Part shown: piece by piece, positions 11,492 through 22,219 of the stretch
Layout of the letters: the number at the start of each line of letters is the position of its first letter
How positions within the stretch are numbered: position 1 is the first letter of the stretch
DNA from: Aphelenchoides besseyi
Taxonomy: Eukaryota; Nematoda; Chromadorea; Rhabditida; Aphelenchoididae
Reading direction: 5' to 3'
Assembly (NCBI GenBank): GCA_024699855.1
Contig: JAMPIQ010000003.1
Location: 3,224,001-3,288,000 of the forward strand
Length of the DNA stretch: 64,000 nt
The notes under the pieces: model-generated
What the model saw: the letters and a program-made list of their open reading frames with translations, nothing else
Told to the model about the DNA's origin: nothing
Database searches by the model: none
Position numbers and translations under genes: made by a program

Positions 11492-13629
11492 AAAGTCGAA
11501 GATCCCCATCTTCGGGAATGTTCCCGAATCCCGAAGAGCAATAGACGGAAAGCAAATCGAACACTCACCTTCGACTCTGCATCATCACTTATACTAATTT
11601 TTGTCAACTGTCCAGAAATTTCGTATCCAAATGGATTTAACATCGTACTTGGAAACTAATGGTTAACAGTGAGATCCAGGTGATTTGATCACGTTTGAAT
11701 AGTCGAAGTGTGCCATTGTGACGACGATGTTTTGTCGCGTTTGAACGCGAAAGAAAAGGGCGAACGATTGGCGAAGTCCCTCACCTCTCTCCTTTCGGTC
11801 ATTCACCTCCTTAGCGTTCAGTTTGGCCTTGGCGGGCGAGATGTCTCACAGGTTGTACCCAAAAACATTAAAACTATTGGAGAAATTAGTCTCTTCGCTT
11901 ACGTGCTGATAATTCGATAATCGAAAGATTTCCTACTTTACGACCAGCTGCGTTTCATTTTAAAAGCTTCATGAATTGTCTGTAGTCTACAACTGATTTC
12001 ATTGCGCCTTTCTTCTGGCTCTCTGATTGCAAAAACAGTTTCAAACAAACTGAACGTTTCCAATTGATGCTTTCCTTGAACATCATCTGCATCGTCCTCA
12101 TTTCATGAATTCACGATTCCTTACATTTTAATGATTAAAGGTCTTAGATTGAAATTACTCACCTAAAACAAAAAATTTAAAGCGCGCAAACAACAGGGAA
12201 AATAATCAAAATTGGTTAAGTTCAACAATATGTATTTTTTGCTTGAATGTACTTTTAGTACCTAATTTATAGATATTTGAGATTTAATTGAACAATATCT
12301 TTAAAGAAGGTTATCTTTCAAAAAAACACCGTAGCATATACAACACCGAAGATTTTTTGAGCGCGGAAACCCCTTTTTAGATCTGAACCCTCCGGATCTT
12401 CTCCAGGCGAGCGGAAAAGTATTTTAAATGTATTACCGGGTTTACTTGTTCTTAGCACTTTGCTCTAAATTTCTTTATTCATTGAGTATATTCGTATTGT
12501 TTCGTTATGGGCTTGCGTTGTCTACATTGTGCGGAAGTTCTATGCACAGCTAAATATATGTGTCAAGTCTCATCGTGATGGCAAGCGATGGAACGTACGT
12601 TCAGCCGCTCAATCAAGTTCCGGGACGCCGATAAGTCTCTCGACCCAACACGACGTTGTCGATCCTAACCGATACTTTATCACTGTCGTAAATATTGGAA
12701 ATAAATGAAGTCTCATCACGCCACGCGAAGACTCGCTTTGTTCCGATTGATTTTGCTGTCTCCAGTGCAATTGCTAAGAAACTTACGATGGCGTATAACA
12801 ACGAAAAAGAGTGTCGCGTTAGAACGCGAAATAACCAGCAAATCGCTTAAATTGTTGCGGATCAAGAAGTCCGCCTCTCAAGTTTGAGATTATTTAAAAC
12901 ACCAGTCGTTTCGTTGGTATTCTCACATTGAAATGTGAAGACTACTACAAGAGTAACTTTTAATTAAATGGTTCATGTAACCTGCATTGTATTTAGGGCC
13001 CACAAGAACTTCTATCGTCCCGAGTTCTTAAGGTCGGAAATAGAAGAAATGAAGACTAGCATCGCATTTTTTGCGGCGGAGTTCTCCAAAATCAGTCATG
13101 CCAGAGTCGGTGAAGCGCTCAAATCTTGTGTTGAAGACAAGCTGGCGAGACACGTGACTTCGAGTTCATCGTCTTTACCAAGTGTAACCCTACGAAGAGG
13201 ATCGGCGACCAGAGCTATGTAGCCAAGTTTGTCGGAAAGTAAGCAGTTGTCCATGTATATGTTACGGTCTTTTTGTGAAATCGGAATTTTCATGAAAAGT
13301 CCGGACCTTTTGTGAAACGGGCCGGGAAAAATGTAAAACAGCGCTTTCAAAGTTAATTAAGCACACTCAACAACACTCTTGATCGGAATTGTATTCTTGG
13401 GCATTCTCATGAATCTATAGAAACCGGGAAATTAGAGTTCGATTTTCCGCCATGAAAATGACTGTCAGCGGAGAGTCGGCTCCTCATTCCCTTGCCTTTT
13501 TTGGTGTTTTGTTTTCGTTGTTGTTTTGGAATGAATGTGATCTGCTGGTGAGTGTTACAACCGATTACATGCACTTGAATAAGATTCTAGGTTGTAGTGG
13601 AAACGTGAAGAGAAGACGAAACGGACGGT
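11492..13629. other. Intergenic stretch with no well-supported gene
   Basis: This 2.1 kb holds the upstream flank of the membrane-protein gene, including a minus-strand donor (AAG|GTGAGTG near 11571) that may belong to a 5' untranslated exon. It then runs through AT-rich sequence around 12100-12500. Open frames at 12613-12801 (minus), 12968-13222 (plus) and 13096-13350 (minus) overlap or lack convincing partners. The 12613-12801 frame is the most protein-like (AWRDETSFISNIYDSDKVSV). None resembles a family I recognise. I see no tRNA, spliced-leader gene or tandem repeat. Confidence 0.4.
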
Positions 13630-14790
13630 GTGGACGAAAGGTTTCGGTTAGAAGCTGCGCAACCTTTTGGACTGCTTCTGTCTTCATTCATAAACAAAAA
13701 AACCTGCGGCGTCAAATCTGTTGACGAATATAAACGCATGTTGCGTGTTTTGAAGCAAAAGGCCGACGGTCTGAAAGTATATGAACAACGGGACTACAAT
13801 CTTATAAAACGGTATGTTGAGGTTTTGAAATTACGAACTCATGGCTTCTTTTTAGTTACAAACGAGAACTTGTCGGTCGAAAATACAAGTTCAAGAAAAG
13901 CCTTCTCGTCGTTCGCGATGACAAATGCTTCTGACTGCTCTGGTCGATTCACGCATCGAAAGGTCATTGTGGTCACAACATTATGATCAAGAAACTGAAG
14001 AGTCAAAGATATGGAGGGCTGCGCAAGTAAGCTGAGCTCTTCTTGTGCTTTTACATCTCAGCGTTTCAGGGATCTGATATTATCGTTTTTCAGTTGTTGT
14101 GAACTTTGCAAGTTGGAACAATCGAAAATCAAACGCGGAGTAGTTGTGAAACCAATGATCGTAAAGGAGTATAACTCACGTGTTCAAATGGATTTGACAT
14201 TCTGAAGCCCAAAGATTGATCGAACGGGCAAATCGTGACGTCGAAGACTTGATCGCACGCGCGCTTGCCGAACGTTTTCTCTACCCGTTGGGTGCCATTA
14301 CTACCGATGATCCGATAGCAGAAGAACACGAGACATTATGCGGGGATCGGAATAACTCCATATCGTGCACTTTTCGGTATAGTTCAACGTTAGTTGTCGT
14401 AATGAGTTTTCTGTTTTAGGTATCGATCCAACTACTCAGCCACTCAAACTCAATTTAAGTTCCGAAGCAAATGACATTCCACTTGAATCGGTTAAGCCAG
14501 ATGCCGATGAAATAAACGGGAATGCACAAATCGAGCCTTCTGTAGTGGTCGATGAACTGATTCTGGATTTGGACCCCGAACGAGCGAATTTAGTGGAGCA
14601 GACGATGGGTCGAATTAAAATTTGGGAAGCTGTTTTACGGGCCACACAAAACCAAGCCGAACGGATGCTACGCGCTTCGCAAAGACGGTAAGTGCTTCGA
14701 TTTTCTTGTTTGTTTTCATTCAGTTTTAAGGTTCGGAACTGTTTGTGTTGGAACAACAGTTTGATCAAAATTCTCATGTTGATTGTCACA
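13630..14790 (+). pseudogene. Decayed KRBA2/Ginger-like DDE integrase (transposon-derived)
   Basis: The order of motifs follows KRBA2-type integrases, which descend from Ginger/gypsy-related elements. First comes an N-terminal helix (SVDEYKRMLRVLKQKADGL), then the zinc-binding His/Cys region (SIHASKGHCGHNIM and SCCELCKLEQSKIKRG). The start of the catalytic core follows (VVVKPMIVKEYNSRVQMDL), then the end-of-core helix (LIERANRDVEDLI), TPYRALFGI and the C-terminal QAERMLRASQRRFGTVCVG. There is a TGA in the zinc region (after DDKCF) and a stop and frame change after MDL. About 130 residues of the DDE catalytic core are missing between MDL and ERANRD. Plausible introns remain. The protein cannot be an active integrase. 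The leading frame at 13452-13724 has no link to this family. Confidence 0.72.
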
Positions 14791-15125
14791 AGAATGCGAA
14801 CATCGCAACATTTTCAACCGAAAACATCAAAACACACTCAACTCTGACAAGCTGAATTTCAGCAGTAATCGTTAGAGAAGAAAATGAACTCGTTTGTTTT
14901 AAAAGTTTGTTAAACATAAGAAAAACGCCAATTAGAAAAGAGACTTCTTGAGAATAGACAATCTTTTATATAGCAATTCAATCACAAAAAAATGTAATTT
15001 CAGTCTGCAGAATGGTTGGTTGTTTTCATCATCTGAGTTGCCATCTTGGGATGCTTGTGGAGCCGGTCGTTATTGGACAATAGTGTATAACGCGATTTTG
15101 TAGGGAAAAGCTCAGTTGAGAACGC
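14791..15125. other. Short intergenic stretch, AT-rich
   Basis: This lies between the integrase remnant and the HLH gene. It is AT-rich and shows no frame or RNA structure that I can support. The minus-strand part next to 15126 would be the 3' untranslated region of the HLH gene. Confidence 0.4.
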
Positions 15126-15482
15126 TTATCGTTCGGTGTTGAAAGCTCGAACTTCTAAAAGATAAGATTAATGAATTTATATTAACTTACTTTGTGTCTC
15201 TGCCAAAAGGTGCTTCGCTTTCAGTTCCAGAGTTTTCCTTTGAACCTTTTTGATCAGCTTCCTTGCTTGCTCCAGGATGTCGGCTTTTTGCATCTGAACT
15301 TCAGGGTAAAACTCGATCTCTTCGATAACACTTCGAAGCTCCTGGTACTGCAGTTGGAGTCGATGAAGGCGAATTGCTTGGCGGTCACCTTTACCCATCT
15401 AAAAGAAATTTAATAAAAACAGAAATTTACTTACTTTTGGATGATGAGGCCCATCGTTTGAATCGTTGTAGCGCTTGGACAT
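15126..15482 (-). CDS. HES/REF-1-like helix-loop-helix protein with degenerate basic region
   Basis: Three exons join in phase: 15435-15482, 15191-15398 and 15126-15154, giving 94 residues. The core aligns with the Hairy/Enhancer-of-split HLH. HES proteins read K-P-x-M-E-K-R-R-R-A-R-I, and here the sequence is HPKMGKGDRQAI. Helix 2 reads MQKADILEQARKLIKKVQR, against LEKADILEMTVKHL in HES. The basic region has lost most arginines (K-G-D-R in place of K-R-R-R), so DNA binding may be weak or absent, as in Id-type inhibitors. There is no Orange domain and no WRPW tail. Nematode REF-1 proteins are the closest known analogues by layout, but they usually carry two bHLH domains. The gene would act in the nucleus on transcription, as a repressor partner or dominant-negative partner. 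The stop is TAA 15126-15128. Confidence 0.6.
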
Positions 15483-16028
15483 GTTGACTAGACTTCAAAA
15501 CGACTTGCTCTCGACACTGATGGCTGTGGTTTGTATGTAGCTTCCGATCTGTCAGTTGAGTCGCTTCGATTCATCTAACTAGATTGATTGGGACCTCGAG
15601 GTATTTTCGTTTTGAATTTCAAAATGACATTTGCAACCCAAAATGTCCCGAAGGAATGACTGCTGATTAGTGGTATTGTTGTCACAATTTATGGTTGCGA
15701 CCACCGGGTCGATCAAAAGATCGGTCGAGTTACACAACACTAGCAATTTGGGTTGTAAATGTGAAGCGCCGATCAGTGACTGTCAACAAAGTGAAAGAAT
15801 ACCGCGATGGTGTTTCTTACTATCGTCGTATCCTGCAGCTGATTGCAAATTTTTTCAAGTCATCGTCTTAGAATTTCATGCCGTTGATCAACACGTTCAA
15901 AATTAGCATTTTTGAGTATGCAAATTTTGTGTCACTGTTCTACGAATCAATCAAATTCTTCAGTTGGAATCTATTCCGAGCTTTCGAACAGTCGTCCCAA
16001 ATTATTGCTGAAACGTTGAATCTTGAGA
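15483..16028. other. Intergenic region between divergent HLH and kinase genes
   Basis: This is 546 bp between the start of the minus-strand HLH gene and the chosen ATG of the tyrosine kinase. The kinase frame stays open upstream to about 15878 (MPLINTFKISIF), so the protein could be about 50 residues longer. The upstream residues are hydrophobic and not typical of an SH2-kinase N-terminus, so I prefer the ATG at 16029. Shared promoter elements are possible but none is recognised. Confidence 0.4.
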
Positions 16029-17779
16029 TGCCAACGACACCGACGACTGAGGGATCAAAAGAAGGTAAATCGAAAGAGTTTCGATGGAGGACTTTGCCGG
16101 ACGATTTGGCGGCTCTGAGTTTCTACGTTGGCTTTTTGCCTCGGTGAGTCCAATGGGAATACGAGATTTGATTTGCTGTTTCAGAGATGCCGTTGAATCA
16201 CTATTGAAGAACGACGGCGACTACGCTATTTGGGCCGAAAAACGCGAGAGCGGATCACGTTGGTGTTTCATGTTGGCAGTTCAGACGAAGCCTGGAAAAG
16301 TGAGTTCCAAGTCACTTTGTGTGTGGAACGACCAGTTTTCTTTTTCAGGTCCGACATTTGAATCTCAACTTCTCTCCGACTGGTGGCGAAAAATGTTGGA
16401 CTGTTGAAATGATGAAGGAAGCGGAGAAATACCGTGCCCCGACAATCACAGAGCTTGTTTCTGCTCTTCATCAGAAAGCAGACATCTCGTTCACTGATGG
16501 CTCCGCACCAATCAAACTCGTCAAATGCGTCAAACGTTCTTCAAAACTCTTCGGTGAATGCAAGGACTTGAAGGTCAAAGGTAAACGTCTTGGAGAAGGT
16601 AATGAGTAAAATTCTTTGATCGATTAATTGATTTTCTAGGAAACTTCTGCAACATCATTTTGGGCGAGTTGATAACGCCTTCAGGTACGCCTAAAAAAGT
16701 GGCGATCAAAGCGTGCAAAGATGCTATGCCCAATACGGTCAGTTTTTCTTCTCTATTCCATTTACTGTTTAAGTTGCAGACTGAAGATCACATTGCACTT
16801 GACCAGAAGGAACTCTTCATGGAAGCAAAGACACTTTCAAAACTTCAGCATCCCAACATCATCGAGTTCTTAGGAATCGTCTGCTTCAAAACACCAATCA
16901 AAGTTAGTTTTATGCGAAAGCCATAGAACAAAGACCCGATTCCAGATTGTGATGGAGTTCTGTCCGGGTGGAAGTTTGTTCATTCATCTGCAAAAACACG
17001 CGGAGAAGATCTCAGTTGGCGAACGATTGCTCTACATGTTTGAAGTCGCACGTGGAATGTACTATCTGGAACAACGCGAAACAATTCATCGTGATCTGGC
17101 GGCTCGCAACTGTCTAATCAGCAAGGATTCAACGATCAAGATTGCCGACTTTGGTTTGAGCATCACGAAGAAAGCGGCCGTACATGAACGTTGTCAAAAG
17201 CTTCGAGTGCCAATCCGCCAAATGGCACCGGAAACCATCGGCCGACAACCACGGTTCTCCAACAAGTCGGACGTTTGGGCCTACGGTATGTTTATTTGGG
17301 AGGTTTTCAGCAACGGTCAGAAGGCGTGGATAGATGTGGAGGTCAAATTCATCGCCCAGAACATCAAAGAGCGCAACATGCCAACTTTGCCAGGTCAGTG
17401 ATGAGAACGAACGAGTTTTCATTTCTTGTTTTCAGCCAACACTCCTCGTGAAGTCTTTGACATAGTCGCCAATTGTTGGAAACTTGAGATTGAAAAGCGT
17501 CCGAGTTTTGAACAACTTACCGAGGTCACCAGCAAACTCGTCCAGGACCCGAAATTCGCGCTTCCACCGATCTCAGCACGTACCATCTGTGTTTACAAGG
17601 GGTTGAATCCACGCAAAAGCGACGACTTCGAAATCGAACCAGCAGTCAAAAATTCACCTCGATCGCTCCATGTAATCTCAGAGTTGATGATTCTTATTGT
17701 TGATTTGCAGGCCCAAACTGAGACCCAACAATCACCAGATGATCGCCGTCGCACTAACAAACCGGACGGCACGGAATAA
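16029..17779 (+). CDS. SH2-domain tyrosine kinase, Fes/Fer-like nematode family
   Basis: Eight exons (16029-16143, 16185-16299, 16349-16598, 16640-16737, 16780-16902, 16946-17394, 17436-17671, 17711-17779) give 484 residues. An SH2 domain (about residues 20-125) is followed directly by a tyrosine kinase domain, the layout of the nematode-expanded Fes/Fer-like cytoplasmic kinases, which lack an F-BAR part. The kinase looks active: glycine loop GEGNFC, VAIK lysine, glutamate helix (FMEAKTLSKL), HRDLAARN, DFG and APE. In the SH2 domain the usual FLVRES reads YAIWAE, so the phosphotyrosine-binding arginine is tryptophan. The earlier alpha-A arginine (FLPRDA) is kept. The tail is short and hydrophilic. 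It would phosphorylate cytoplasmic or membrane-proximal proteins; substrates are unknown. A decayed relative lies just downstream. Confidence 0.9.
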
Positions 17780-18169
17780 CCGTCGATTTCAATTTTGTCG
17801 GAGTCGTTCACAAATAAACATTTCAATTGAATTCGTTTCCTTGACAAGAAATTAAGGATTTCTGGCATGTTTACTTTTTGTAAAAATGTGCACTTAAAGA
17901 TCATTAGCTTAAGACATAGTGGTCAGCAAAGCCTGCTCGTTTTAGAGAATGTTTTTGAAAGTTTTAATGCTTTGATGGCTTCAACATCTACGAACTTTAT
18001 TACAACAATAGATGGCCGTAGTTGATCGACATGAATCGAAATGCGCTCCCCTCTTGTTCATGATTTCTCGTTATTGCGATTACCATTTACAGGGTGTCTC
18101 AGCCAAAAGGCCGATTTTCGTGAGCTTATTACTCCGTTGTTAATAAATTGTTTTTGATGCGGTTTTTGT
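17780..18169. other. 3' flank of the tyrosine kinase, nothing supported
   Basis: Just after the kinase stop there is AAATAAACA (about 17812), a likely polyadenylation signal. The remainder shows no supported frame or RNA structure. Confidence 0.4.
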
Positions 18170-19530
18170 ATTCAGTAGCCAGTTCCTGGGCATTTTGTTT
18201 TTTATCATTTGTCCGTCAGAATTCATCGAAAATGCAAAATTCTGAAGTGAGAGCTTTTTTCTTGCTTATTGATCCTCGCCTCTTTACTCTTAAATCTCCA
18301 CTCTTTGCCCGTTATTACCCAACAGTTTTTTGAGGCGACGTTAGTAATCTTCGACCGACCGTTCGATCATCTCTTGTGGCAAGTTATCGAACACTCGCAC
18401 GCTTCGCCCTTGAAGATCCTCGAGATTGTCCGGTTTGGTCCGGTACACGAGGCTCTTCACGAATCGAGTGCAGAACCTCTGCTACCGTATCCTCCGTACG
18501 CGGTGCTAAGAAACAAAGAGATAAAGAAGCACGAATCAGATGACTAGCTACACTCAATGTTCGTCGTCTCATCGGAGTTAGTGCCAAAATGGTAAGTTTA
18601 TAGACAACGATCTTACAACCAAGAAAGATACCTGTAGGCTTTCAACTGTTCTTTCAGTTGATTTCTTTACCTCTATTTTGAGGGACAAAGTTAATGTTGA
18701 TGTTTACAGGAACCATTGATAATCGCGCTCGAATGTGTCGGCGGTAGTTCGTTGATCGAGTTTCTGAATTAAAACCGCGACAGCTTGCTGTTGCCAACAA
18801 AGCAATATACTGTTCAATGTGGCTTGCAGTTTCGACTATTTACACTCTTGCAATTGCATTCGCGTGACATTGCCGCCCGAAACTGTCTTGTTTGTGTGAA
18901 ATACGGAATCGTGAAGATTTCGGGTTTTGGCTTTCGAGTGTTGACAACTTTTGGACCGTAGATCGCACAAAACCGGCTCCTATTCATTGGTGAGCTCCGA
19001 AGGTTCTCGGTTGGCTATATCTTTTATTTCTCTTTTTTAATCATGAGTTTTTAGGTATGACGAAATACTCCAAAGCCGCCGATGTCCGGAGTTTAACGTA
19101 AGTTTCTTTGCTTATTCATGTTTGTAGCTTCAACTTTCAGAATCACCTGATGGGAAATCTCTACGTGCGCACAGAAGCTTCCGTTCAAGAACTAAACGTT
19201 GGCCGAAATACTACAGACGATTCTTCAAGACGCCAAGTTTCATCCGAATATGTCTGCCGATTGTCTGATGGAAATACAAAAGTTGTCGCTCAAATGTTTG
19301 AGCAAATATCCGACGAAGCGTCCGGCCTTGATGCTTTTTACGATAAAATTGCGAATGTCTGCAGGGACAGACATCACACGAAGATTCCAGGACATGGTCT
19401 CGATTTGTCTGGAATGAAGAGTAAGAAGATGACCAAGAATCAGCCCACGACAAAAGCGTCCACTGTTCAAGCATCAGAGAAAAAGGAATTGGCAAAACCG
19501 AGTTACAAGTCGAGAGTATGAACTGTGAGC
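18170..19530 (+). pseudogene. Decayed SH2-tyrosine kinase
   Basis: Pieces of a second SH2-kinase lie in order but in different frames. They are a possible SH2 remnant (FVRQNSSKMQNSEVRAFFLL, about 18200-18260), a glycine-loop-like stretch (ILEIVRFGPVHEA, about 18415-18455), the alpha-C region (QRDKEARIR, stop, LATLNVRRLIGV), the hinge (IIALECVGGSSLIEFL), the catalytic loop (HSRDIAARNCL), KISGFGF in place of IADFGL, and the C-lobe (SADCLMEIQKLSLKCLSKYPTKRPA). Stops occur at 18541-18543 (TGA), after EFLN near 18771 and near 18960, with frame changes between. A recognisable intron (18592-18710) still separates the alpha-C and hinge parts. It is a dead copy of the family at 16029-17779, probably from tandem duplication. 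Confidence 0.72.
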
Positions 19531-19591
19531 AAACTTGATGCTAAAATAAAAAATAATCTATTGCCGAATCATTTAAAATGTAAAAGTCTAA

Positions 19592-19672
19592 CGTGCACTA
19601 CAGGATTCGAACCTGTGCGGGCGAACCCAATGGATTAGCAGTCCATCTCCTTAACCACTCGGACAAATGCAC
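19592..19672 (-). tRNA. tRNA-Ser, anticodon GCU
   Basis: The 81-nt minus-strand sequence folds as a tRNA. The acceptor GTGCATT pairs with AGTGCAC (one G-T pair), and the discriminator is G. The D arm is TCC-GAGTGGTTAA-GGA. The anticodon arm TGGACTGCTAATCCA has the loop CTGCTAA and therefore anticodon GCT. There is a short variable arm, then a T arm ACAGG-TTCGAAT-CCTGT. The box B sequence GGTTCGAATCC is perfect and box A (TGTCCGAGTGG) is close to consensus. It reads AGC/AGU serine codons. No intron is present. Confidence 0.95.
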
Positions 19673-19942
19673 GACAGTTTCGCAGATGGAAAATCGATCA
19701 ATGAACAACATTTTTGGTCAGCAATCTCGACAGTCACTTTTAATCTTCGTGGACATGCCTTTGAAGTGAGAGTTGTGAACGAGTTTGTGTGTCTTCATTT
19801 ATAACCCATACGAAATAGCCATCGAGATATCATTGACGTCGAATAGTTAGAAATTTGCATAAGCTTTTGAAAAGAACTGAAACTCATAATTTAATGGCTT
19901 AGTCGTTCAGTTTTCTGTGCTCCAACAACCGTCTCTTCAGCT

Positions 19943-20460
19943 ATGAATCAAAGTTCAGTTGGGCACGAGAGTGCCTTCACGTCGATAAACCTTTGGCTAA
20001 CCAACTATCTGTGGGAGTTCTCGATAATCGTCTTGTTAGTGATCTTCATCTCTTTCATTAGTGCAATCTTCTGGGGCATTGGAGTGATCAGTAGTCGGGT
20101 TTGTTGTTTTCTGTTAAATGAAAACTTTCGATTTTAGTACGTTGCAATCAAAGAATTGCTCGAAGAACATCAAATGAGAGTCAATAAGAAGATGATGTCG
20201 GCAGAGCTTGCATACCAACAACAAGTGATCGATTACACTCACGGAGCTTTGAATCGCGAATTGGGCAAATGGCGTGAAAGTGTGGGAATCGGAGATTCGT
20301 CCCGTCGAATGCACTCTCGTGGATCAAAGTCATCAGTAAGTGCAAACCTCACTTCCACCAAAACTCTGTTCAGAAGCGTCAAGGCGCTGGAGTCGAATCG
20401 ATTTATGTGTTGGACGAAATGAACGAGGGTCCAGAATATGAGACCACTACAAGCTCTTAG
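19943..20460 (+). CDS. Small single-pass membrane protein
   Basis: Exons 19943-20098, 20138-20335 and 20374-20460 encode 146 residues. After a short polar lead comes one strong membrane helix (FSIIVLLVIFISFISAIFWG, about residues 28-48). A predicted helical, charged segment follows (VAIKELLEEHQMRVNKKM to about residue 95), then a Ser/Glu-rich tail ending YETTTSS. There is no cleavable signal site, so a type III or type II membrane orientation is likely. No family is recognised. Shadow frames on the other strand are ignored. Confidence 0.65.
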
Positions 20461-20603
20461 ACTGTCAGTGATGCCGAGTAAACGGTCGTAGAATCAAATT
20501 GTATGTTGAGAATAAAAGTGTTTTTGAAGTTGCGTAATCACAAAGCAGTTTTCTGAGAACCTCACTTCTTCATTTCACTTTGTGCTAAGCAGTCGGTTTC
20601 GAA

Positions 20604-22009
20604 ATGAGAAACAGTCGACGTCGTTCTAAACTTAAGCCGTTCGTTCCATCTCGTTGTTTCTCGTCTTACAGTCAATCGAGCTCAACAACCGAAACTCCGA
20701 AGTCGTTGGAAGCGGAGGTTCTTCCCGATGGATTGGATCCCGCTAAACATCCGGGAGAATGGCGTTCAAGTTCATCGGCTGCAAAAGGAAGTTTTTGGGA
20801 ACAACAAACATTCAAACGAAGTGTGAACATCAATCAGGCGGCTGCAAGTGTTGAAATGCGAACTACGTGGATGACCGTCAACGGAGTCGACCACCCTACT
20901 TCACTTCTTGACCTGTGAGTTCTAATCAACTGTTTTCGTATGTGAGTTTTAGATCAACGGATGTTGAAAATGTTGATTTGTATACACGTCGAGCTGACAA
21001 TTTGCCGTGTTCTCGTGAGTGTCTTCAGTTGGTTCTGAAATGGCTTCCACGAGGTCGATACGCCGTTTGTCCGACTCACAAACGCGTAATCCGTCATCCA
21101 CTTCCACCGATTCAAAATGAACTCACGTGCGATACCCAAGACGAGAAGATCGTGACGTGTAAACTCGTGAATTGCGTTTCACCAATCTATTTCACGGTCA
21201 AACGTTTCTCTGATGCAATGCGAGTACTTGCTAGCTTCTCACTTATAATCAGTAGTTTTTAGTTTGGGCCACAAGTTGCATTCTGCTTTGAAGACGCGTT
21301 CTAATCGAATCAAATTGTATCCAATCGATCATGTAAGTGTTTTAATGCGTTTAAGGAATTGAATACAAATCGTAGCCAGTGGAGGGTGGTCATGCTTGTT
21401 GTTTGTATCTAAAAGAACTTCATCGCTGCAAAATTGAAATGATTGGCGCTAAGATGGTTCAGGTGGAATTGATCGATTTGGGCGAGAATGCGATTTTGGA
21501 GCACGGCAATTTGTTCGAATTGCCAACCGATTTGGTTGAAATGGCTCCCGTTTTGGCTTTTCGTTGTTCCCTTTTTGGTTTGTGAAGATGATCGTAGTCG
21601 ACGTCATACTATTTTAGGACAAGATACCCGTCTGCTGGATTTCAAGTACGTGGAAAAGTTCAAGCAAACGGTCATGAATGTAGAGATGGTTCGCTTAGAA
21701 CGTGAGTTTACAAACCAGTAGCCGAGTTATATCGTGTGTTTAGCGGGCGAATACGATGCAAAACATCAACGACATTTCGTCACAATGATCGATCCAACTC
21801 CACCGGTTTTACCCGAGAACTCGATGGCCGGCCGTGGAACTCGAAATCGCCAACGAAAACCACCACCAGAAGTAGCAAAAGAAGAATTGGATGAGGACGT
21901 GAAAACGGCCGAAGAAGTAGAAAGTCATTTGATGGCAATCAACATGGACGAGTTGGAAGAGTTTATGAGCTGTTTGACAATAGAAACCAAAAACGATGTT
22001 GACCAGTGA
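20604..22009 (+). CDS. Tudor-domain protein
   Basis: Six exons (20604-20914, 20953-21219, 21263-21332, 21376-21577, 21618-21701, 21744-22009) give 399 residues. Residues about 105-330 read as an extended Tudor unit: a lead beta strand (KLVNCVSPIYFTVKRFSDA), then GGHACCLYLKELHRCKIEMI, MVQVELIDLGENAIL and the closing LFELPTDL with FRCSLFG. In germ-granule proteins such domains bind methylated arginine or lysine. The aromatic-cage positions are only partly kept (the usual WYRA reads RCKI), so ligand binding is uncertain. The N-terminus is basic and Ser-rich, the C-terminus acidic. The second intron is best read as GC-AG (donor GCGAGT at 21220); this restores the frame and makes the total divisible by three. 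Role in germ-cell RNA regulation is an inference from family. Confidence 0.72.
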
Positions 22010-22219
22010 CGTTGAATATTAACTTTCTGTTGTTTGTAGTCTATTTATGTATTTGAAGCTATAATAAACTATGAGGCCCACTAGTTTGTAGTTTGTAATT
22101 TGGAACGAGACGAATCGACGGCTGAAAACATTTGCAGCGCCGACTTGTTCTTTTTGAGCAAACAAACGTTTTGGTATAAAAGCAACTCGATTCGTTCATT
22201 TGTGTTTACTACATTAAAA

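Noticed and set aside
13452..13724. Leader frame as the N-terminus of the integrase
   Set aside because: Its sequence shows no link to KRBA2-type proteins and is in a different frame from the clear motifs.
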